From Ruminococcus sp. (GTDB lineage: Bacteria > Bacillota > Clostridia > Oscillospirales > Ruminococcaceae): a stretch of DNA of 41,459 bases. The notes under the pieces are model-generated. The model did not search any database. It was not told the origin of the DNA and saw only the letters and a list, made by a program, of their open reading frames with translations. The stretch is taken from positions 1 to 41,459 of the forward strand of contig JAFTPG010000012.1 of NCBI GenBank assembly GCA_017463375.1, written 5' to 3'. This document shows positions 35,830 through 41,459 of this stretch, piece after piece; positions within the stretch are counted from its first letter, which is position 1, and the number at the start of each line of letters is the position of its first letter. A program made the translations under genes and the position numbers.

Positions 35830-37005
35830 TTATTTCAGTGAGTTTAATGCCCTTGCAAGTGACGAACCTATAAGCTGTCCGGAATATTGAACCTGTTCCA
35901 GTGTATTGCCATGCGAGCCTACCTCAATTAGCAGACTGCCTGTTGTCAGATCCTGGTTATATTTACGATAGTCAAAGAGTATAGGCCGTGTGAATCCCGG
36001 ATAATCGCTTTCAAGCTGCTGCTGAAGGTAGGATGCAAAATGAAAGTTTTTCATGTAGTTAGGCATATCAAGAGTACCGTCATCACAGCCTGAGATTATC
36101 ATAATCTGTGCAGCCTCTTTTCCGTTTATATCAACTACAGGCTGATAAGCACCATTGTCGTTTGATATAGCGTCACGATGAATATCAAGTACAACCTTTA
36201 TCGTCGGATATTGTTCAAGAATTTTAGTTATCGTCTCCCTGCTTCGTGCGTATGAACCGTTGTAGGAAGGATAATCATGTATGTCCTTTGCATGAATAAC
36301 ACCTATCCCCTGAGCTTCAAGCTGTTTGCAGATTTCCTCCCCTACCATAACCATATTTTTTGTCTCATCTGTAGTACGATAATTGAAGCTTGCATCAAAA
36401 AAATCACGCACATATGGCTCAAAGCTTTCGGTTGTATGAGTATGATATATAAGAACCTGAGGCTCAGAGGTCTCAGAAATTGTAAAATCCGGGAGATATC
36501 TGCTTTCCTCCTTCAGAGTCTCGTTTGGGACACTGGTTTTATTGTTAACCTGTCCGCTTTTTTCAAGATCAAAATATGTGGTTCCGCTGAATTTTCCGTA
36601 TGTGGTACGAATTATATCCCCTCCCCTTGTCCATTCCTCTTCTGACGGATACGGTTTGGGACCCGGATTCTCTGAGACTGCATTCAGCGGATTTACTGCG
36701 TCAGACACTACAGGCTGATCTGCTGTCTCTTCGGCTATACCATAGCCCTCGGAGATAATGTATTGCTCATTGAAAATATCTTCGCTGTCCTCGGAGAACT
36801 CCATGCTGTAATATGATTGCTCAGCTTGCATTCCTGCACGGTTTTCGGTCTGCTCGTTTTTGCCGAGAGATACGTTTCCGGCTTTCTGAAACAGCACACC
36901 TATGTCAGCTGCACCGTTTAATACAGCAGCGGCTGTTATCGGAAGTATAAGCATTGTGCAGCACTTTATGACGCTCAGAATTCTCCTCTTTTTGTGCCTG
37001 GTCAT
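35830..37005 (-). CDS. spoIIP: Stage II sporulation protein P (peptidoglycan amidase/endopeptidase)
   Basis: SpoIIP works with SpoIID and SpoIIM to degrade septal peptidoglycan during engulfment. The 391-aa protein has a basic N-terminus, one membrane segment (about 14-33) and an acidic linker. The C-terminal LytC-like catalytic domain contains VLIYHTHTTESF, VVLDIHRDAI and LLIEVGSHGNT, giving the expected His/Glu metal ligands. GAGGTGAG precedes the ATG. I found no convincing housekeeping promoter upstream, which fits control by a sporulation sigma factor such as sigma-E, but I could not fix that site. The presence of spoIIP implies sporulation ability or recent loss of it. Confidence 0.93.
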   Translation of the reverse strand: MTRHKKRRILSVIKCCTMLILPITAAAVLNGAADIGVLFQKAGNVSLGKNEQTENRAGMQAEQSYYSMEFSEDSEDIFNEQYIISEGYGIAEETADQPVVSDAVNPLNAVSENPGPKPYPSEEEWTRGGDIIRTTYGKFSGTTYFDLEKSGQVNNKTSVPNETLKEESRYLPDFTISETSEPQVLIYHTHTTESFEPYVRDFFDASFNYRTTDETKNMVMVGEEICKQLEAQGIGVIHAKDIHDYPSYNGSYARSRETITKILEQYPTIKVVLDIHRDAISNDNGAYQPVVDINGKEAAQIMIISGCDDGTLDMPNYMKNFHFASYLQQQLESDYPGFTRPILFDYRKYNQDLTTGSLLIEVGSHGNTLEQVQYSGQLIGSSLARALNSLK

Positions 37006-37125
37006 AAGCTCACCTCATTAATAGATTAATAAAGTATATTCGCCTATGACAGTAATTATGTCAGCTCTTATATTCTGTCCATATTCCCGGAAATTAACCA
37101 TATTTAAAACAGATTGGAGATTAAA

Positions 37126-37524
37126 ATGAAAACAAAACGCAGAAATCTTATCATAACACTTCTTCCGGCAATCATCATTCCGCTTGCATATCTCGCTGCT
37201 TTCGTCTATCAAAGATATATCAGAATCTATATATTCCCCTGTCCGATAAATTTTTTCATGCACATTTATTGCCCTGGATGCGGCGGAACACGCTGTGTCT
37301 ATGCGCTTCTCAGCGGAAACATTCTTCGCGCTTTGCGATGCAATGCGATATATACTACAATTGTATTTTTCTGCGTGCTCGTCTGGATTGAAAATCTGGC
37401 TGCGCTTTTTGGAAAAGAGGTTAAAATAATTCCCCGAAGCAAAGCATTTTACATCATTGCCTCGGGGATTGCTGCTGTATATTTTATTCTCAGAAACTTT
37501 ATTCCGGCAATAGCTCCGGTTTAA
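37126..37524 (+). CDS. DUF2752 family membrane protein
   Basis: The 132-aa product starts at the ATG 8 bp after TTGGAG. It shows the DUF2752 signature CPGCGGTRCVYALLSGNILRAL after the first membrane segment, and about three hydrophobic segments in all (IITLLPAIIIPLAYLAAFVY, TTIVFFCVLVWIENLAALF, FYIIASGIAAVYFIL). Function unknown. It is divergent from spoIIP and convergent with a DUF4190-like gene. Confidence 0.82.
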   Translation: MKTKRRNLIITLLPAIIIPLAYLAAFVYQRYIRIYIFPCPINFFMHIYCPGCGGTRCVYALLSGNILRALRCNAIYTTIVFFCVLVWIENLAALFGKEVKIIPRSKAFYIIASGIAAVYFILRNFIPAIAPV

Positions 37525-37538
37525 GGATTTAAGAGAAA

Positions 37539-38087
37539 TTACTCTTCTATATTGATTCCTGATTCTTCAATTACGTCACGGAAGAAATCATCGAAATCAT
37601 CATAACCGGCTGATTCCCAGAAAGCCTCATACTCTTCACCATTGTATTTTTCGAGATAGTCAGGAAGCTCTCCGTCTTCAATAAACTCTTCGATTACGGT
37701 ATCCACCTCGGCTGCAAATCTGAAATAGTCCTTGATAAACTCTCCGTAGATCACAGCCATATATATGGATGCAAGAAGTGAAACTGCTGATATTACGATG
37801 CCTGCTATTGCCATACCCTTACCGCCATGGCGTTTTACCAAAGCGATTATTCCAAAGATAAGCGAAAGAGGTGCCGCAATGAAGCCTAAACCGCAGCAGC
37901 AGCACAGCAGACCAATAAGTCCGAGCACCAATGAAGTTACCGCAAAACCAATCTTGCCTTTATTGGATGGCTGAGCCATTTCGTCCATGTAGTAAGCATT
38001 ATTCTGATTACCGTATCTGCTTTCATCATAATAATTGTTATCATTATAATTATAGTTATTCTCATTATTATTGAATTCTTCGTTCAT
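37539..38087 (-). CDS. DUF4190-like membrane protein with Asn/Tyr-rich N-terminus
   Basis: The 182-aa protein opens with about 40 residues dominated by Asn, Tyr and acidic residues. Two to three hydrophobic segments follow: IGFAVTSLVLGLIGLLCCCC, AAPLSLIFGIIALVKR and GMAIAGIVISAVSLLASIYM. An acidic, aromatic C-terminal tail completes it. The middle resembles the DUF4190 family, of unknown function. A run of four Cys in the first segment is notable. AAAGGAG precedes the ATG. It begins 17 bp after metA, so it is probably the last gene of that run. Confidence 0.75.
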   Translation of the reverse strand: MNEEFNNNENNYNYNDNNYYDESRYGNQNNAYYMDEMAQPSNKGKIGFAVTSLVLGLIGLLCCCCGLGFIAAPLSLIFGIIALVKRHGGKGMAIAGIVISAVSLLASIYMAVIYGEFIKDYFRFAAEVDTVIEEFIEDGELPDYLEKYNGEEYEAFWESAGYDDFDDFFRDVIEESGINIEE

Positions 38088-38104
38088 AATTACTCCTTTG
38101 TCAT

Positions 38105-39052
38105 TTACATTGATGTTTCCCAGTACCAGTTGCGAACCTCTAATTCTTCAAGATTAAACGGCGTCTTCTGATACACACAATAGTTAAGCCAGTTTGCAAA
38201 CATGAGATTTGCCGTACATCTCCATGAAAATACCGGCTGTCTTTCAGGATTATCGTCAGGAAAATAATTATACGGAATCTGTATATCAATTCCCTTATCC
38301 AGATCTCTGAAAAACTCATTTGCAATAGTTTCCCTGTCATATTCCGAATGACCTGTTATAAAATACTGTCTGCCGTTGCGGTTTGCAACAATATGGACTC
38401 CCGACATCTCGGATGATGTAAGAATCTCAAGCTGAGGAATTTTCAGGATATCTTCCCGTCTCACTTCAGTGTTTCTTGAATGAGGAACCAGGAATATATC
38501 ATCAAAACCTCTGAGAAGAGCACAGTTTTCCACCTCAGCCTTATGAGGAAATATTCCGAACATTTTCTGCTTCAAAGGATATTTTGGAACTCCGAAGTGA
38601 TAATACAATCCGGCTTGTGCAGCCCAGCATATATACAGTGTTGAAAAGACATGCGTCTTTGACCACTCCATGATCTTGCAGATTTCCTCCCAGTAATCAA
38701 CCTGCTCATAATCAAGCAGCTCTACGGGAGCACCTGTAATAATCATTCCATCATACCTTTTATCCTTAATGTGGTCAAACGTGGTGTAGAATGACTCAAG
38801 ATGGTTCAGCGAAGTATTTTTCGATACATGAGAAGCAACCTGAAGCAGCTCCACATCAACCTGAAGCGGAGTGTTGCTCAGAAGTCTGAGCAGCTGGCTT
38901 TCAGTCTCGATTTTTTTTGGCATTATGTTCAAGATTATGACTTCCAGCGGACGGATATCCTGATGCTCAGCTCTTTCGCTGGACATTACAAATATATTTT
39001 CTTTTCCAAGCGTTTTGAATGCCGGAAGCTCCGATGAAATTCTGATCGGCAT
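38105..39052 (-). CDS. metA: Homoserine O-acetyltransferase (MetA type)
   Basis: It acylates homoserine, committing it to methionine. The 315-aa length is normal for the MetA fold. The catalytic Cys142 ([10 protein letters not shown]), His235 and Glu237 (FITGHSEYD) are in the family positions. Residue 111 is Glu (ITGAPVE); in this family Glu111 goes with acetyl-CoA, and Gly111 (as in E. coli) with succinyl-CoA, so acetyl transfer is predicted despite common succinyltransferase annotation. It follows rluB by 55 bp with a weak hairpin between and no S-box or other riboswitch visible. AAAGGGG lies upstream of the ATG. Confidence 0.94.
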   Translation of the reverse strand: MPIRISSELPAFKTLGKENIFVMSSERAEHQDIRPLEVIILNIMPKKIETESQLLRLLSNTPLQVDVELLQVASHVSKNTSLNHLESFYTTFDHIKDKRYDGMIITGAPVELLDYEQVDYWEEICKIMEWSKTHVFSTLYICWAAQAGLYYHFGVPKYPLKQKMFGIFPHKAEVENCALLRGFDDIFLVPHSRNTEVRREDILKIPQLEILTSSEMSGVHIVANRNGRQYFITGHSEYDRETIANEFFRDLDKGIDIQIPYNYFPDDNPERQPVFSWRCTANLMFANWLNYCVYQKTPFNLEELEVRNWYWETSM

Positions 39053-39083
39053 TTCAAATTGCCCCTTTCATTGTAAATTCTAA

Positions 39084-39109
39084 AAGTCGGCGAAGCTTCT
39101 CGCTGACTT
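39084..39109 (-). terminator. Weak hairpin at the rluB-metA junction
   Basis: AAGTCAGCGA pairs with TCGCCGACTT (one A-C mismatch on the minus strand) and is followed by TTTTAG. It overlaps the rluB stop codon. It may reduce read-through into metA. Confidence 0.4.
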
Positions 39110-39839
39110 ATTTTTCTTTTCCGATAGCGTTACGCAAAGCTCTGAGCTCCTCGGCAGTAAGCTCTCGGTAGGTGCCCGGTTTGAGCATTCCCAGTCTGAG
39201 AGGGCCGATGCTTATACGGCGCAGACGTGCAACTTCAAGACCAACTGCCTCGCACATCTTACGAATCTGTCTGTTTCTGCCTTCCTTGATTGTAATCAGC
39301 AATACAACTCTGCCTGCTTCTTTTTCCTTTACAACAACGGTTGCCGGAAGAGTCTTTCTTCCGTCGATTTCCACACCCTCAGAAAGAGCCGCAAGCTGAT
39401 CGTCGCTTATGCTTGGACGGACTGTAACTCGATATGTTTTAGCGATATGACGGCTTGGATGCATAATGCTGTTTGCAAATTCGCCGTCGTTTGTAAAGAG
39501 AAGCAGTCCCTCTGAGTTTCTGTCAAGACGTCCAACGGGATAAACTCTCTCCTCAACACCTTCAAGAAGATCCATAACGCATCTTCTGTCGAGTTCATCG
39601 GATACAGTTGTAACGTATCCTCTCGGCTTGTTGAGCATAATGTAAAGAAAATTTCTCTTCCTTGGCATATAAATGCGCTCACCGTCGATCGTAATGAGAT
39701 CCTTATATCCGCACTTGTCGCCAAGCTTGACAGGATGACCGTTAAGCTTAACTCTGCCCTGTGAAATGAGAAGTTCTGCTTTTCTCCTTGAACAGCAGCC
39801 TGAATCTGCTATCATTTTCTGAATTCTGATTTTTTCCAC
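39108..39839 (-). CDS. rluB: RsuA/RluB-family rRNA pseudouridine synthase
   Basis: The 243-aa protein has an N-terminal S4 domain (RIQKMIADSGCCSRRKAELLISQGRVKLNG) and a catalytic domain with VGRLDRNSEGLLLFTND (catalytic Asp) and KEGRNRQIRKMCEAVG. RluB modifies 23S rRNA in E. coli; RsuA modifies 16S, so the exact site is inferred. It follows dacF closely, matching the common Firmicutes neighbourhood of ytfJ or spm genes, a D-Ala-D-Ala carboxypeptidase and rluB. Confidence 0.93.
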   Translation of the reverse strand: MEKIRIQKMIADSGCCSRRKAELLISQGRVKLNGHPVKLGDKCGYKDLITIDGERIYMPRKRNFLYIMLNKPRGYVTTVSDELDRRCVMDLLEGVEERVYPVGRLDRNSEGLLLFTNDGEFANSIMHPSRHIAKTYRVTVRPSISDDQLAALSEGVEIDGRKTLPATVVVKEKEAGRVVLLITIKEGRNRQIRKMCEAVGLEVARLRRISIGPLRLGMLKPGTYRELTAEELRALRNAIGKEK

Positions 39840-39869
39840 TTTTATCTCCTTAATATCGGCTCAGAAAGA

Positions 39870-41021
39870 TTAATCCCTGAACCATGCAATAATTTTTTCA
39901 AAAAAGTTCTTTTTGCCGCCTGAATTCTTTGAAGTATCCTGAATGACATCATAGTCGCCAGCAGCAAGCAGCGGAACTATGCATACTTCCCTGCCCTGAT
40001 ATGCAATTCTGAGCGCCGCAGCCTGCTCTCCCGTCTTTATCGGTGCATAAACAAACGGCGGAGCTATTACTTCATATGAGAATTGCGAAAAATCATCAGC
40101 CGCTGTAGCAATCTGAGCTGCTGACATATCAGGCTCCAACGTAATTTTATCCTGCTGTGCTCCGACAATATCCAGTTCAAATGTTTCCGGAAGTTCCGGA
40201 GATTTATTTTGAACTGTCTGAAATCCATATTCATACATGGCAATATGATCGTTCCAGTCATTTTTATCGTTCAGGGTAACGCAGATAAGATTCTCTCCGT
40301 CACGTTCACAAGCTGAAACAAGACATCGCCCTGCTTCATCAGTGAATCCTGTTTTAACTCCGTAAACTCCGTCATCCATTGACAGAAGCTTATTAGTATT
40401 TGTCAGCCATCTGTCATACGGAGGATTCCCGAACGACAGCTTGATTGTTTCGGATGAACAGATTTCACGGAAAGTTTCATTTTTCAGAGCTTCCCGAGCA
40501 AGCAAAGCCATATCATAGGCAGATGAACCATGACCTTCACCATCAAGACCTGATGGTGTTACAAAATAGGTTTTTGTAAGACCGATTTCCTCAGCCCGTT
40601 CGTTCATCATTTCCGCAAAAGCCTCTATGCTTCCTGCTATCCTGACAGCAGCAGCATTTGCAGCGTCGTTTCCCGATGGAAGAAGCATTCCGCAGCAAAG
40701 TGCATATTTGGTGACAATATCGCCCTCCTGCAATCCCATAGACGAGCCCTCAACCTTGATAGCTTCGCTGTCAACAACAAATTCCTCATCGAGATTACCG
40801 CTTTCCAGACACAATAAAGCAGTCATAATTTTCGTCGTACTTGCCATAGGTAGCTTTGCTTCATGATTGACTGAATAGATTATCTCACCCGTATCGGCTG
40901 AAATAAGTACTGCTGCCAACGCAGAAACCGATGGTTTGCCAGCTCCATATACCTCAAAGGACGGCAGCAATGTTATAAGCATAGCTGCCGCAGCAAAAAA
41001 TGATATTATTCTGTTTCTCAA
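39870..41021 (-). CDS. dacF: D-alanyl-D-alanine carboxypeptidase (DacF/PBP5 type)
   Basis: It trims the terminal D-Ala from peptidoglycan stem peptides. The start is a TTG 8 bp after ACGGAGG; no ATG is available. The product is 383 aa. It has a signal peptide (about 1-27), the penicillin-binding motifs S61-x-x-K64 (ASTTK), S116-G-N and K224-T-G, a C-terminal beta domain, and an amphipathic end (KKNFFEKIIAWFRD) that could sit on the membrane. The neighbouring ytfJ and rluB favour the sporulation-linked DacF group, though dacA or dacB naming is possible. An 11-bp inverted repeat spans its start region. Confidence 0.92.
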   Translation of the reverse strand: MRNRIISFFAAAAMLITLLPSFEVYGAGKPSVSALAAVLISADTGEIIYSVNHEAKLPMASTTKIMTALLCLESGNLDEEFVVDSEAIKVEGSSMGLQEGDIVTKYALCCGMLLPSGNDAANAAAVRIAGSIEAFAEMMNERAEEIGLTKTYFVTPSGLDGEGHGSSAYDMALLAREALKNETFREICSSETIKLSFGNPPYDRWLTNTNKLLSMDDGVYGVKTGFTDEAGRCLVSACERDGENLICVTLNDKNDWNDHIAMYEYGFQTVQNKSPELPETFELDIVGAQQDKITLEPDMSAAQIATAADDFSQFSYEVIAPPFVYAPIKTGEQAAALRIAYQGREVCIVPLLAAGDYDVIQDTSKNSGGKKNFFEKIIAWFRD

Positions 41022-41071
41022 TGTGCATACCTCCGTAACAAGTCCATTTAATACTACAGAGTATGCACATT
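41020..41071 (-). promoter_or_regulatory. Inverted repeat enclosing the dacF ribosome binding site
   Basis: Perfect 11-bp arms (AATGTGCATAC / GTATGCACATT on the minus strand) are 30 bp apart. The downstream arm covers the gap between GGAG and the TTG start, including its first two bases, and the Shine-Dalgarno lies at the edge of the loop. Folding would hinder translation. No T-run follows, so it is not a terminator. Confidence 0.5.
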
Positions 41072-41088
41072 ATTAGCACAATATGACG

Positions 41089-41459
41089 TTATTCTACGGT
41101 AATATCCACAGGAGCTTCCGATGATGCTTCAGTGCCATCACCTTTTTTCTTTTTAATAAAACCAGTAATTTTGTCAACAGCCTCAGGAACAGAACCAATA
41201 ATTGCGCTGATAGGATCGCTTCCAGCACTCATAGGAACCATCTTTGCAGTGCCGTTTGAGATTACAAGGAAGCCCTCGGGCTTGATTGATACTCCCGCAC
41301 CTACGCCGCCTCCGAAGAGATTCTTTTCGGATTTTGATGGAAGATCAGATCCGCCTGAAGCAAATCCATACGATACCTTTGAAATAGGAATAATTGTTGT
41401 TCCGTCGTCAAGCTTGATAGGATCGCCGATAATTGAATTGATATCAGCCATTTCCTTGA
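41089..41459 (-). CDS. ytfJ: GerW/YtfJ family sporulation protein (5' end outside the window)
   Basis: The YtfJ family (PF09579) is conserved in spore formers; B. subtilis GerW is needed for normal germination. The visible part contains DINSIIGDPIKLDDGTTIIPISKVSYGFASGG, FGGGVGAGVSIKPEGFLVI and the C-terminal helix with a Lys-rich end, which is the family core. An ATG at 41451 is in frame, but the reading frame stays open to the window edge (KE before M), and family members usually have about 20 more N-terminal residues, so the gene is probably truncated here. dacF follows 67 bp later. Confidence 0.88.
   Translation of the reverse strand, partial: KEMADINSIIGDPIKLDDGTTIIPISKVSYGFASGGSDLPSKSEKNLFGGGVGAGVSIKPEGFLVISNGTAKMVPMSAGSDPISAIIGSVPEAVDKITGFIKKKKGDGTEASSEAPVDITVE

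Noticed and set aside
36970-37110. Sigma-E promoter for spoIIP
   Set aside because: CATAATT followed by ATATACTT is a loose match only; spacing and bases are too far from consensus to call.
38088-39107. S-box (SAM) riboswitch controlling metA
   Set aside because: The 55-bp gap upstream is too short and holds only a weak hairpin.

Overview
The window looks like chromosomal DNA from a Gram-positive gut or rumen clostridium, most likely Ruminococcus or a close relative in Oscillospiraceae. I infer this from a secreted protein with an N-terminal type I dockerin, AddAB instead of RecBCD, clostridial families (DUF1292, DUF4364, DUF2156, DUF1801), sporulation genes (spoIIP and a gerW/ytfJ-type gene), strong AGGAGG ribosome binding sites, several probable TTG starts, and textbook housekeeping promoters with 17-bp spacers. 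No prophage, insertion sequence or CRISPR array is visible.

Layout. 1-3560: a promoter region with an OmpR-family-type direct repeat, then a 1055-aa dockerin/carbohydrate-binding protein. 3650-4280: a strong promoter and terminator bracket about 590 nt with no conventional gene. It is rich in hairpins and carries four copies of a Shine-Dalgarno-like element, and it is the best candidate here for something undescribed. 4259-9658 (minus strand): rarA, a DUF1801 gene, glyA, an amidase and a serine hydrolase, with a small plus-strand RNA between glyA and the amidase. 9777-16780 (plus strand): tyrA, a DUF1292 gene, 6S RNA, then a Phe/Tyr-rich leader peptide with a terminator hairpin ahead of aroF-aroB-aroA-aroC-DUF4364. 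16783-23341 (minus strand): rluD, then a six-gene run thyX-DUF2156-DJ-1-5-FTHF cyclo-ligase-mltG-U32 hydroxylase. 23408-31606 (plus strand): a secreted GH25 lysozyme and addB-addA. 31609-34329 (minus strand): an FkbM methyltransferase, a PH-domain protein and a Xer-type tyrosine recombinase whose gene is preceded by a 13-6-13 inverted repeat. 34345-35306 (plus strand): a radical SAM protein. 35341-41459: tRNA-Arg(CCG), spoIIP with a small membrane protein, a DUF2752 gene on the plus strand, and the minus-strand run ytfJ-dacF-rluB-metA-DUF4190.

How the genes work together. The aro block supplies four of the seven shikimate steps, and tyrA uses the prephenate made from chorismate; the aro operon appears to be controlled by aromatic amino acid supply through its leader. 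glyA, thyX and the formyl-THF cyclo-ligase belong to folate one-carbon metabolism. RarA and AddAB serve replication-fork repair and recombination, and the Xer recombinase probably resolves chromosome dimers. MltG, DacF, SpoIIP, the amidase and the GH25 enzyme act on peptidoglycan. All functional statements rest on motif reading of the translated sequence; no database search was possible.
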